Source: Micromonospora chokoriensis | GTDB lineage: Bacteria; Actinomycetota; Actinomycetes; Mycobacteriales; Micromonosporaceae | NCBI RefSeq assembly: GCF_900091505.1 | Contig: NZ_LT607409.1 | Coordinates: 186,001 to 250,000, forward strand | Length of the DNA: 64,000 nucleotides | Direction: 5' to 3' | Shown: one piece after another, positions 1-8,025 of the stretch | How positions within the stretch are numbered: position 1 is the first letter of the stretch | Layout of the letters: every line of letters begins with the position of its first letter | Notes under the pieces: generated by a model | Databases searched by the model: none | What the model saw: only the letters and a program-made list of their open reading frames with translations | What the model was told of the DNA's origin: nothing | Program-made: the position numbers and the translations under genes

Positions 1-2
1 CG

Positions 3-1760
3 ACGTACACGCGGCTGTTGGAGCGGCTGCGTCCCCGCGTACTCCTGGGCCTGACGGCGACCCCCGACCGCGCCGACGGCGGCGACGTGCGCCGGTGGTT
101 CGACGGCCGCGCGGCGGTTGAGCTGCATTTGTGGGACGCGTTGGAGCGGCAGTTGTTGTCGCCGTTCCAGTACTTCGGGCTGCACGACGACGTGGACCTG
201 TCGCACCTCGCCTGGAAGCGCGGCCAGGGCTACGACCCGGCGGAGTTGGACGTCGTCTACACCGGCAACCACGCCCGGGCGCGATCGGTGTTGCGTGCGG
301 TCAGCGACACTGTCGACGTCGGGCGGATGCGGGCGCTCGGGTTCTGCGTGAGCATCGGGCATGCCGAGTTCATGGCCAAGTGGTTCAACGACCACGGCGT
401 ACCGTCTGCGGCGGTGACCTCGCGGGCCGGCACCGACCGGGCCGGGTTGCTGCGGGACTTCAAGGCCGGCAAGCTGCGGGTGCTCTTCACAGTGGACCTG
501 TTCAACGAGGGCGTCGACCTGCCGATGGTCGACACGATCCTGATGCTACGGCCCACCGAGAGCGCCACGATCTTCCTGCAACAGCTCGGCCGTGGTCTGC
601 GCCTGGACGACGACAAGCCCTGTCTCACTGTGCTCGACTTCATCGGCGGGCAGAACGCCAACTTCCGCTTCGACCTGCGCTGGCGTGCGCTGACCGGGGT
701 AAGCCGACGGGCGATTACCGAGGCGGTTCGGGATGACTTCCCGAGCCTTCCGAGCGGCTGTCACGTCGAGCTGGACCGGGTGGCCAAGGAGGTCGTGCTC
801 GCCAACCTCAAAAGCGCGCTGCCGACCTCGAAGGCCGGCCTGGTGTCCGAGCTGCGGCAACTCGGCGACGTCCGCCTGGCCACGTTCCTCCGCGAGACCG
901 GCCTGGAGATCGAGGACGTGTACCGATCGGCAAGCATCGGCGGCTGGACCGGCCTACGGCGGCTCGCCGGCATCGAGACGTCCGCGCCCGGCCCGGACGA
1001 CCGGGAGTTGGGCCGGGCCATCGGTCGCATGCTGCACACCGACGACGTCGACCGGCTAGAGCTGCTGACCCGGGTCGCGGCCGGACCGCCCGCGCCAGGT
1101 CAGCAGGTGTACGCGGGCAGCGGCCGACTGCTCGACATGCTGCACTTCAGCCTCTGGGGGCCGAGCGCGCCCCTCGCCACGCGGGACGAACGGCTGGCAC
1201 GGCTGTGGAAGGAACCGGCGCGTTGTGCCGAGTTGCGGCAGGTCGCCGAGGTGTTGCGGGACCGCATCCACCGGGTCACACCCACCCTCACGCCGGGGGT
1301 GGTGCCGTTGCGGGTGCACGCCCGGTACAGCCGCAACGAGGCATGTGCCGCCTTCGGGATGACCAACCCCGGGTCACTGCGCGAGGGGGTGAAGTGGCTG
1401 CCCGACGCCCAGGCCGACCTGTTCTTCGTCACCCTGGTCAAGTCCGAGGCGCACTACTCCCCCACCACCATGTACGCCGACCGGGCCATCACCGACACCC
1501 TCTTCCAGTGGGAGTCGCAGAGCACCACCTCGGCGGCGTCGGCGACCGGGCAGCGCTATACGTCGGGCGGCTCGACAGTGCACCTCTTCGTCCGGGAAAC
1601 CCGGATTCCCGACCGCGACCTGGGCGCGCCGCCGTACCTCTACGCCGGGCCGATGACGTACCAGGAGCACACCGGCGACCGGCCCATGCGCATCCTCTGG
1701 AAGCTGCACCACGCACTGCCCGCCGACATGTACGCCGCAGCTCGGGCCATCGCCGCCTGA
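3..1760 (+). CDS. Superfamily 2 DNA/RNA helicase with DUF3427-like C-terminus, 5' end outside the window
   Basis: The reading frame is open from the first bases, so the N-terminus (Walker A, DEAD/DEAH box) lies upstream of the window. What is visible starts just before the LTATP motif (helicase motif III). It continues through the helicase C-terminal lobe with the EGVDLP segment (motif V) and the QQLGRGLR segment (motif VI, arginine finger). After about residue 250 comes a long C-terminal region typical of DUF3427-type proteins, ending PADMYAAARAIAA. Family members are ATP-dependent nucleic acid translocases, often found with restriction or repair functions; the substrate here is unknown. A second, truncated copy of the last codons is fused to a VOC pseudogene at 4424-4495, so this locus has taken part in a local duplication. 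The helicase fold is secure; the physiological role is not. Confidence 0.85.
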   Translation, partial: TYTRLLERLRPRVLLGLTATPDRADGGDVRRWFDGRAAVELHLWDALERQLLSPFQYFGLHDDVDLSHLAWKRGQGYDPAELDVVYTGNHARARSVLRAVSDTVDVGRMRALGFCVSIGHAEFMAKWFNDHGVPSAAVTSRAGTDRAGLLRDFKAGKLRVLFTVDLFNEGVDLPMVDTILMLRPTESATIFLQQLGRGLRLDDDKPCLTVLDFIGGQNANFRFDLRWRALTGVSRRAITEAVRDDFPSLPSGCHVELDRVAKEVVLANLKSALPTSKAGLVSELRQLGDVRLATFLRETGLEIEDVYRSASIGGWTGLRRLAGIETSAPGPDDRELGRAIGRMLHTDDVDRLELLTRVAAGPPAPGQQVYAGSGRLLDMLHFSLWGPSAPLATRDERLARLWKEPARCAELRQVAEVLRDRIHRVTPTLTPGVVPLRVHARYSRNEACAAFGMTNPGSLREGVKWLPDAQADLFFVTLVKSEAHYSPTTMYADRAITDTLFQWESQSTTSAASATGQRYTSGGSTVHLFVRETRIPDRDLGAPPYLYAGPMTYQEHTGDRPMRILWKLHHALPADMYAAARAIAA

Positions 1761-1786
1761 TATCGGCCGTCCGTCCGCTCGCTCGG

Positions 1787-3934
1787 CTACCCCTTCGCCA
1801 CGGCCTCCGGCGGGACGTGCGGCCCGCCGGCCGGTCGCTCGTCGCCGTGGCCCGGCCACCACGCTTTGTGCCCGATCAGCGCGGTCAGCGCCGGCACGAA
1901 GAACATTGACATGACGAACGCCGACAGTACGATGCCGATCGCCACCGCGAAGCCCATCTGCTGCAGGAACGAGATCGGAGCAAGCAGCAGCACCGCGAAC
2001 GTCCCGGCCAGGATCAAGCCTGCTGCCGCGACCGTCGGGCCGGCGTGTTCGACCCCGATGGCGGCGGCCTGGTGCGGCTCGTTGCCCTCCCGCGCCTCCT
2101 CACGCAGTCGGGCGATCATCAGGATGTTGTAGTCAGTCCCGATCGCCACCACGAAGAGGTAGAGGATGATCGGCAGCTGGAAGGTGACACCGGGCTCGCC
2201 CTGCAGCCCTTGGAAGAGGTAGACAGTGGCGCCCAGCGTGGCGGCGAAGTTGAGCAGCACCGCTATCACGAGGTAGATCGGCGCGACCAGGCTGCGCAGC
2301 AGCAGCGCGAGGATCAGCGCGATCAGGCCGGCCGCGACCGGCAGGATCACCGACAGGTCGCGGTTGTTGGCCGAGTTGATGTCCGCGAAGATCGCGGTGG
2401 TCCCGCCGACCAGCGCGCGGGTGCCCGGCGGGGCCGCCGCGTGCACGGCACCGCGCAGGTCGTCGCGGACGAGGGTGATCGCCTCGTTGGAGACCGGGTT
2501 CTCGTTGAGCAGCAGGTTGACCCGGGCCACACTCGGGTCGGTGCTGCGCTCCGGGGGCTGCGCCTGGCCCACACCGGGGGCTTTCGCCACGGCCGCCGCG
2601 AAGTCGTTGACCTGCTGCTCGTTCAGCGGCGACCCGTTGCTGGTGGTCAGGTAGACCTCGGTAGGGGCGAGCGCACCGGCGGCGAACCCGCGCTGTAGGT
2701 CCTGTGCGGCCTTCGCCGACTCGGTGTCCTGCGGGAAGCCGGCGCTGAAGTCGTAGTCGGCCTTGTAGCCGAGCACGCCTGCGGCGAGCGCGACCAGGAG
2801 GACGCCGGAGGCCGCCGCGACAAGCGCCGGCCGGCGCCCGACGGTGTTGCCGAGCCGGTGCCAGATGGTGGCCTTGGGCGCACGCTGCCACGCCTTCGAG
2901 GGCCAGAAGACGTAGCGGCCGAGCAGGGAGACGACCGCCGGGATAAGGGTGAGCGAGGTGACCAGCATGACGCCGACCGCGATGGCGAGCGCCGGACCGA
3001 GGGAGCCGAAGAAGCCCAGCGAGGCGAGGAGCAGCACGAGGAACGCGACGATGACCGCTCCGGCGGCCGAGGTGATGACCTCGCCGACCCGCTGGACGGT
3101 GACGATCATCGCGGTGCGCTTGTCGTCGCCGGCGCGCAGCCGCTCCCGGTAGCGGAAGAGCAGGAACAGGATGTAGTCGGTGCCGATGCCGAACAGCACG
3201 ATCAGCAGGATCGTCTGCAGGTCCTGGCTGACACTGAGGTCGAATGCCTTGCCCGCGGCGGCGACGAGACCCGTCGTGATGCTCAGGACGACGCCGACGA
3301 CCACCACGGGCAGCAGCGCCGCGATGGGGCTGCGGAAGATGACGAGGATCAGTCCGATGATCAGGATGATCGTCGCGACGCCGACCACGGCGAAGGCGTT
3401 GTTGAAGGTGTCCTCGTTGTCGACGAAGCTCGCCACGTCACCGGCCACGCCCGCGGTCAGCCCACTGTCCGCCAGCTCCGGGCCGATGTCCGCGCGCAGG
3501 TCGCGCACGGCGTCGAGCAGTGCCGGGTCGTCGGGGGTGGGGGCGTCGAGCCCGACGTTGATGATCTGCACAGACTTGTCCGGCGCGACCGCGGGCGGGC
3601 CGGTCAGGTAACCGGACGTGTGCGGGATGTTCTTGGCCTTGAGCGACTGGGCGAGCTGACCCACCTTCGCCTCGTCCGCCGACGTGAGTTTCTGCCCGTC
3701 GGCGCGCTTGACCACGATGGTCGCCGTAGCGGTGGCCTGCTGCGGGAACGCCTTCTGCCCTAGCTCGGTGGCCTGCACCGACTCGTAGGAGCGAGGCAGG
3801 AAGCTCTCCTGGTCGGCGGAGGTGATGTCGCTCAGGGACGGTGTGGTGAGGATGATGGCGGCTGCCGCGACCACCCACCCGGCGATCACCCACCACGCTC
3901 TGCCCACGACGAATCTGCCCAGCCGCTCGAACAT
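1787..3934 (-). CDS. MMPL family (RND superfamily) membrane transporter
   Basis: About 715 residues starting MFERLGRFVVGRAW. This start is preferred to the longer open frame because a GGGGGA ribosome-binding site sits four bases upstream. The protein has two repeated MMPL halves. Each has one helix, then a large extracytoplasmic domain (about residues 40-180 and 385-520), then a block of five helices. Conserved pieces such as GTDYILFLLFRYRE and GTDYNILMIARLREE lie at equivalent places in the two halves. In mycobacteria, MMPL/TDM-type pumps export lipids or siderophore precursors using the proton motive force; MmpL3 and MmpL11 are the reference members. No lipid biosynthesis gene is adjacent, so the cargo is unknown. 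The gene is convergent with the helicase gene, with about 26 bp between the stops. Confidence 0.9.
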   Translation of the reverse strand: MFERLGRFVVGRAWWVIAGWVVAAAAIILTTPSLSDITSADQESFLPRSYESVQATELGQKAFPQQATATATIVVKRADGQKLTSADEAKVGQLAQSLKAKNIPHTSGYLTGPPAVAPDKSVQIINVGLDAPTPDDPALLDAVRDLRADIGPELADSGLTAGVAGDVASFVDNEDTFNNAFAVVGVATIILIIGLILVIFRSPIAALLPVVVVGVVLSITTGLVAAAGKAFDLSVSQDLQTILLIVLFGIGTDYILFLLFRYRERLRAGDDKRTAMIVTVQRVGEVITSAAGAVIVAFLVLLLASLGFFGSLGPALAIAVGVMLVTSLTLIPAVVSLLGRYVFWPSKAWQRAPKATIWHRLGNTVGRRPALVAAASGVLLVALAAGVLGYKADYDFSAGFPQDTESAKAAQDLQRGFAAGALAPTEVYLTTSNGSPLNEQQVNDFAAAVAKAPGVGQAQPPERSTDPSVARVNLLLNENPVSNEAITLVRDDLRGAVHAAAPPGTRALVGGTTAIFADINSANNRDLSVILPVAAGLIALILALLLRSLVAPIYLVIAVLLNFAATLGATVYLFQGLQGEPGVTFQLPIILYLFVVAIGTDYNILMIARLREEAREGNEPHQAAAIGVEHAGPTVAAAGLILAGTFAVLLLAPISFLQQMGFAVAIGIVLSAFVMSMFFVPALTALIGHKAWWPGHGDERPAGGPHVPPEAVAKG

Positions 3935-4154
3935 GGTTCCCCCGTGTGTCCGGCACAACCGACGTCTGGTGGCCGAGGCGCCCACGAACGCCCCGATCGC
4001 CACCCTGTGCTATCGATAAGTAGCGTACCGTCACGCCCTCATCCTTTTCGGACGCACGGGAGTGTCGGGCGCGTGCCTTTCAGCCTCGCCGCCGTCGACC
4101 GGGCGACGGTCCGGGTACCACACCCCGAGACTGATCACGCACTAGGTTGGGGGC

Positions 4155-4495
4155 ACGGAGCAGCGGATCAGCCTGATCACCCTCGGCGTCAGCGACCTGG
4201 CGCGGGCCAAGGCGTTCTACGAGGAGCTTGGCTGGCGTGGCCAGGAGGTCGAGGAGACGGTCTTCATCCAGGCCGGCGGCCTGGCGTCGTCCTCTGGGGC
4301 CGCGACAATCTCGCCGACGACGCCGGCATCGCTGATCCAGGCACGGACGGCTTCGGCGGGATGGCCCTCGCCCAGAACGTCCGATCCCGCGAAGAGGTCG
4401 ACGAGGTCATCGCCACGGCGACCCGCGTCCTGTGGCAGCTCCGCCACACCCTCCCCGCCGACGTGTACGCCACCGCCCGAACGATCGCCGCCTAA
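4155..4495 (+). pseudogene. Chimeric pseudogene: broken VOC/glyoxalase copy fused to a helicase C-terminal fragment
   Basis: Bases 4155-4423 are a near copy of the 5' part of the intact VOC gene at 5680-6117, including the bases just upstream of the start. Three lesions are visible. The start ATG of the intact copy is ACG at 4155-4157. One G is missing after 4286 (GGCCTGGCGTCGTC against GGCCTGGCGGTCGTC), which shifts the frame. Homology to VOC then stops at about 4423. From 4424 to the TAA at 4493-4495 the sequence instead encodes RVLWQLRHTLPADVYATART plus IAA, matching the last residues of the helicase gene that ends at 1760. The region therefore records a duplication and a deletion or recombination between a helicase-like and a VOC-like gene. 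No functional product is expected. Confidence 0.85.
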
Positions 4496-4499
4496 GGAT

Positions 4500-5264
4500 T
4501 CACTCGGTGTCCAACAGAAAGGCGCTGACCACAGCGGCGAACTCCGCTTGGGCATCGTGATGCACGACATGACCTGCTGGCAGCTCGACAAGCGTCGCTC
4601 GATCGTCGCGACGGGTGATCATCTCGCGCGCGTGAGCGGCCGTCATCTCGTCACTGCGCGTTCCGTGGATCAGGAGGGTCGGGCAGGTCACCGACACCCA
4701 GTCGTTCCAGTGGTCGCCGTTGAGCGCTTTCTGGGACGCCACCGTGTCTCCGATGTCGAACGAGAAGCCCCAGCCGCCCTTCGACTGACGGAAAGAGCAC
4801 TCCAGATAGGGAGCCGCCGCACCCACTGCCGAGGCCAACGCTTCGCGTGAAGGCGCATCGCGAGGGAGTCGGGTGGTGAACGACCAGTCGCAGTCCACGA
4901 CCGCGCCGATGTCCTCGACGATCAGTGCGGTGACCCGATCCGGGTGCCGGCCGGCGTACTGGTAGGCGTTCACTCCGCCGAGTGAGTGACCCAGCACCAC
5001 AGCCGGGCCGACATTCAGATGCTGGTGGAACGCGGCGAGGTCGGCAACGTAGTCGTCCCGTTCATAGCTCCGCGCACGGTCGGACGCGCCGTGCCCACGC
5101 TGATCGAGCGCGATCACCCGCCACCGCGGCGCCAACGCCTCCGCCAGCGGCGCGAAGGCCGACGCTTCGTTGTAGTGCCCGTGCAGAGCCAGGAGCGGAG
5201 TGCCCGGACCGCCGAAGTCCAGGTACGAGAGCTTCAGACCGCCGACCGTGAAGAACCCACGCAT
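4500..5264 (-). CDS. Alpha/beta hydrolase
   Basis: 254 residues. It has the HG oxyanion motif at residues 28-29, a DQRGHGAS segment after strand 4, the nucleophile elbow GHSLGG with Ser94, a likely acid within the VEDIGAVVD region or later, and a C-terminal GHVVHHD that supplies the catalytic His. No signal peptide is present, so it should be cytoplasmic. The fold covers esterases, epoxide hydrolases, haloperoxidases and C-C hydrolases; the substrate cannot be read from sequence. It lies 42 bp downstream of the XRE regulator on the same strand and is probably co-transcribed with it. The stop is five bases from the end of the upstream pseudogene on the other strand. Confidence 0.88.
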   Translation of the reverse strand: MRGFFTVGGLKLSYLDFGGPGTPLLALHGHYNEASAFAPLAEALAPRWRVIALDQRGHGASDRARSYERDDYVADLAAFHQHLNVGPAVVLGHSLGGVNAYQYAGRHPDRVTALIVEDIGAVVDCDWSFTTRLPRDAPSREALASAVGAAAPYLECSFRQSKGGWGFSFDIGDTVASQKALNGDHWNDWVSVTCPTLLIHGTRSDEMTAAHAREMITRRDDRATLVELPAGHVVHHDAQAEFAAVVSAFLLDTE

Positions 5265-5306
5265 GAACTGGAATGCTAGATCAACGACCGTTTCGTAGGC
5301 GGCCAG

Positions 5307-5606
5307 TCAGGCGGCGTCCGCGTTGGAACTGAACCTGACGTCCAGCCTCCGGTCCAAGGCACGGGCCAGGCGCTCCAGCACCGGCAGGGTCGGCACCGTC
5401 CCGCCAGCCTCGAAACGAGCCACCGCTGATTGAGTCATGCCGGCCGCTTGGGCCAACTGGCTCTGACTCCAGCCATGCCCTTCGCGCAGGTGGCGCACCT
5501 CCTGCCCGAGCTCGAAGGCGATCCGGGTGGCGTCGTAGGTCTCCGATGCTCCCGGCTCCGCCATCCGGCGCTCACGCAGGTCGTTCCAATCCAAGCGATC
5601 ACTCAT
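5307..5606 (-). CDS. XRE-family helix-turn-helix regulator (HigA-like)
   Basis: 99 residues from the start MSDRLDWNDLRERR, chosen because AGGGGA lies six bases upstream. Longer starts run into the palindromic operator region. The helix-turn-helix spans roughly residues 38-92, with the pattern LREGHGWSQSQLAQAAGMTQ then SAVARFEAGG, and is followed by LERLARALDRRLDVRF. That tail is typical of small XRE regulators related to HigA antitoxins. No HigB-type toxin is next to it; the following gene is a hydrolase. An 18-bp perfect palindrome just upstream of the start is a strong candidate for its own operator. Confidence 0.85.
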   Translation of the reverse strand: MSDRLDWNDLRERRMAEPGASETYDATRIAFELGQEVRHLREGHGWSQSQLAQAAGMTQSAVARFEAGGTVPTLPVLERLARALDRRLDVRFSSNADAA

Positions 5607-5618
5607 CACACGTCCCCT

Positions 5619-5636
5619 CATAGCATCGATGCTATG
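5619..5636. promoter_or_regulatory. Perfect 18-bp palindrome, likely XRE operator in a divergent promoter region
   Basis: The sequence CATAGCATCGATGCTATG equals its own reverse complement. It lies 13 bp upstream of the XRE start and 44 bp upstream of the divergent VOC start, the expected place for an autoregulatory site that could also control the VOC gene. Binding by the XRE protein is inferred from position and symmetry. Confidence 0.6.
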
Positions 5637-5679
5637 GGATCGAGCTGCGGAAGAGGTCAGACGCGTTAGGTTGAGGCCC

Positions 5680-6117
5680 ATGGAGCAGCGGATCAGTCTC
5701 GTCACCCTGGGAGTCGCGGACGTAGCCCGCGCGAAGGCGTTCTACGAGCAGCTCGGCTGGCGGGGCCAGGAGGTCGAGGAGACGGTCTTCATCCAGGCCG
5801 GCGGCCTGGCGGTCGTCCTCTGGGGCCGCGACAAGCTCGCCGACGACGCTGGCATCGCCGACCCGGGCACCAACGGCTTCGGCGGGGTGACCCTCGCCCA
5901 GAACGTCCGATCCCGCGAGGAGGTGGACGAGGTCATCGCCACGGCGACCAAGGCTGGTGCCACGGTGACCAAGCCGGCCCGGGAGACCTTCTACGGCGGC
6001 TACGCGGGCTACTTCGCAGACCTCGACGGCCACGTCTGGGAGATCGCGTGGAATCCCGGCTTCGCCCTCGCGGACGACGGCACCCTCACCGTTCCTGACT
6101 TCAGCGCCATGGGCTGA
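5680..6117 (+). CDS. VOC family (glyoxalase/bleomycin-resistance fold) protein
   Basis: 145 residues starting MEQRISLVTLGVADVARAKA. The first beta-alpha-beta module includes FYEQLGWRGQEVEETVFIQ, and the second ends in GYAGYFADLDGHVWEIAWNP, the usual metal-ligand region (Asp/His/Glu near the C-terminus). VOC proteins are dimeric and include glyoxalase I, dioxygenases and antibiotic-binding proteins; this one resembles the generic single-domain group of unknown substrate. A longer in-frame start at 5629 would run through the palindrome and is less likely. A degraded duplicate with nearly the same upstream bases lies at 4155-4423. Confidence 0.85.
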   Translation: MEQRISLVTLGVADVARAKAFYEQLGWRGQEVEETVFIQAGGLAVVLWGRDKLADDAGIADPGTNGFGGVTLAQNVRSREEVDEVIATATKAGATVTKPARETFYGGYAGYFADLDGHVWEIAWNPGFALADDGTLTVPDFSAMG

Positions 6118-6140
6118 GCTGACGCAGGCACGAACACGGA

Positions 6141-7358
6141 TCAGGGCGTCGGCGGCGGGCAGAGCAGCGGGTCCAGCAACGGCAGTTGCAGCGGATCCAG
6201 GCAGACCGCCAGCAAAGAGTTCGGCGAAGGCGTCGCAGTGGGTGTCGGAGTCGGGGAGGTCGACGCGACGGGCGGCGTCGGGACGGCTGACGTGGACGGT
6301 TCCGTGGTGGGCCCAGGGGTCGGCACCGAGGTGGGCGACACAGCAGGGACGGCCGACGGGGTAACGGCTGGCGCTACCGCCACCGTAACGGCAGGCGACA
6401 CCACTCTGGAGATAGCTGCCGCAGTCGACGGCCGGACAGCCGGGGCCTGCGGCGGGCTCCAGACGGCACTGTCGGCTGATCCGACCCGCGACCGGGGTGC
6501 CACCGGTCCGACGGGAACGGTCGGAACGAGGACGACCCCGGCCCTCGGCACGTCCAGGGCAATGGTCTGCGCCTGCGGCACGGGCTCGGATGCCAACAGG
6601 TGCGGATTCGGGCCGAGCGCGCCGGGGCCGACCGTCGCGAACACCACAGCCGCGATGGCGGCGGCACCGAGCGCCCGCCGGTCGGGGCGTACCGCGGTCA
6701 GGGGCGCGTCGTCGGGATCCGCCGGCATGACAGGGGCAGGCCGGGCCGCCCGGTGTGCGGCGAGCAGCGCGTCGACCTGCGTCAGGACGGCAGCGCGATC
6801 CGTAGCGACAGCGAGCGTGAGGTAGAAGCGGAAGTTCACCACGGCGCTGGCGGGGACGAGCAGCCCGGCGAGTCGACTGTGGTCGGGCAGCAGGGTGAAC
6901 GGGGTGTCGGGGTGGTGGGCGGGGCCGACCAGGTTCGCGTACCGCCACTCGCGCCGGTGCTCACGCCCGCCGAAGGCGACCCGGTGGCTGGTCACGACGG
7001 CCATACCGGTGTCGACGGCCCGCAGGCCCGGCGGCAGGGCCTCGGACCAGGCTTCGGCGAAGGAGCAGGAGCCGCCCGGGGTGGGTAGGCCGGGGACGTG
7101 CCGCGCCTCGGCCTCGACCAGCGTGGCGACGGGAAGGACGCGGAAGACGAGTTCGTCGTCGGCGAGGTCCACCGGAAGGCCGGTGCGGGGCTGCGTACAC
7201 CCGAGGAAGCTGGCGGCTTCGACGCGGAGCCGGGCCAGGTGGTCGTCGCGGCGTCGCCAGGCGTCGGTGGCGTCGCGGTATGCGCGCTGCCGGCGCTCGT
7301 TCTCGCGCTCGGCCCAGGCGATCCGCCAGGGGACGCAGGCCACAGAGGTCACGGTCAC
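6141..7358 (-). CDS. Membrane-anchored protein with Pro/Thr/Ser-rich extracellular tail (paralogue of the 8026-9171 gene)
   Basis: 405 residues, function not recognised. The N-terminal 200 residues are cytoplasmic: a charged coiled-coil-like start (ERENERRQRAYRDATDAWRR), then a domain containing DDELVFRVLPVATLVEAEAR and VVTSHRVAFGGREHRREWRY. This layout suggests a PH-like or short-SHOCT-type fold, but that is only a guess. One transmembrane helix follows at about 235-255 (RRALGAAAIAAVVFATVGPG), and then a low-complexity tail very rich in Pro, Thr, Ser and Val. The start is a GTG with no clear Shine-Dalgarno sequence, so the start is uncertain. The same architecture is seen in the gene at 8026-9171, with a WapI-like immunity protein gene between the two. 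Confidence 0.75.
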   Translation of the reverse strand: MTVTSVACVPWRIAWAERENERRQRAYRDATDAWRRRDDHLARLRVEAASFLGCTQPRTGLPVDLADDELVFRVLPVATLVEAEARHVPGLPTPGGSCSFAEAWSEALPPGLRAVDTGMAVVTSHRVAFGGREHRREWRYANLVGPAHHPDTPFTLLPDHSRLAGLLVPASAVVNFRFYLTLAVATDRAAVLTQVDALLAAHRAARPAPVMPADPDDAPLTAVRPDRRALGAAAIAAVVFATVGPGALGPNPHLLASEPVPQAQTIALDVPRAGVVLVPTVPVGPVAPRSRVGSADSAVWSPPQAPAVRPSTAAAISRVVSPAVTVAVAPAVTPSAVPAVSPTSVPTPGPTTEPSTSAVPTPPVASTSPTPTPTATPSPNSLLAVCLDPLQLPLLDPLLCPPPTP

Positions 7359-7446
7359 ATGCGTTACAACCGCTCACGTACGTGACAGGCAACGCGACCG
7401 GGATCGATGTATCCCGTTGCGCCCGAAAGGAGAGAATTGCAGGTGA

Positions 7447-7980
7447 TCAGCCGGCGCGGCGGCGGTCGGTCATCGGGTCGCGGGCCGGGAACCGCGACTG
7501 GGCCCTCGGCGGGTACGCCTCGCAGTGCTCCGCCCAGTGTTCGGCGGCGGTGGCGAGGGCGTCCGCGGAGACGGTGAGGATCAGCGGGTAGATGGCGCTG
7601 GAGGGGCGGCGCATCCACGGCGGCAGTGACTCGGCGGAGAACTCAACGACGAGTTCCAGCCGGCGGCGGCGGAGCACGCGGGTGCGTAGGGCCAGGTTGG
7701 GTTCGGTGAAACGGACCAGCGCCGGTGGCGCGCTCAGCCCGAGGGCGGCGGTGGCCTGCCCGTGCAGCCAGCCGCCGAGCGCGCGGGCCTCCTCGACCAT
7801 CAGGCTCGGATAGTGGTGGGACCAGGTCTGACCGTCGGAGGTGCGGGCGTCCACCTCGATGAGCAGCCAGTCGTGCCAGCCGGGCGTGGCCCCTTCGAGG
7901 TCGTCGGGCGGGTCGATGCCGGGCTGGTAGCCGACGGGGCGTATCCGCACCCGGGCACCATCGTCAGACCGGATCTCCAC
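7447..7980 (-). CDS. WapI-family-like immunity protein
   Basis: 177 residues beginning with GTG. Features that match actinobacterial proteins annotated as WapI-family immunity proteins are an N-terminal IRPVGYQ segment, a DWLLIEVDARTSDGQTW segment, a VEEARALGGWL helix, RFTEPNLAL, and a C-terminal ESLPPW followed by an LTVSADALATAAEHW helix. In Bacillus, WapI neutralises the WapA contact-dependent toxin. No Rhs/WapA toxin is present in the window, so this would be an orphan immunity gene or a domain with another role. It lies between two paralogous membrane proteins on the same strand, with gaps of about 45-90 bp. Family assignment is by remembered motif pattern and should be tested by profile search. 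Confidence 0.6.
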   Translation of the reverse strand: MEIRSDDGARVRIRPVGYQPGIDPPDDLEGATPGWHDWLLIEVDARTSDGQTWSHHYPSLMVEEARALGGWLHGQATAALGLSAPPALVRFTEPNLALRTRVLRRRRLELVVEFSAESLPPWMRRPSSAIYPLILTVSADALATAAEHWAEHCEAYPPRAQSRFPARDPMTDRRRAG

Positions 7981-8025
7981 TCGATCATTCTGGCCGACCG
8001 AAGGGGATGCCGGATGACAAACAGG

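Noticed and set aside
5307..5606. XRE protein as the antitoxin of a HigBA pair
   Set aside because: No HigB-type toxin is adjacent; the next gene on the strand is an alpha/beta hydrolase.
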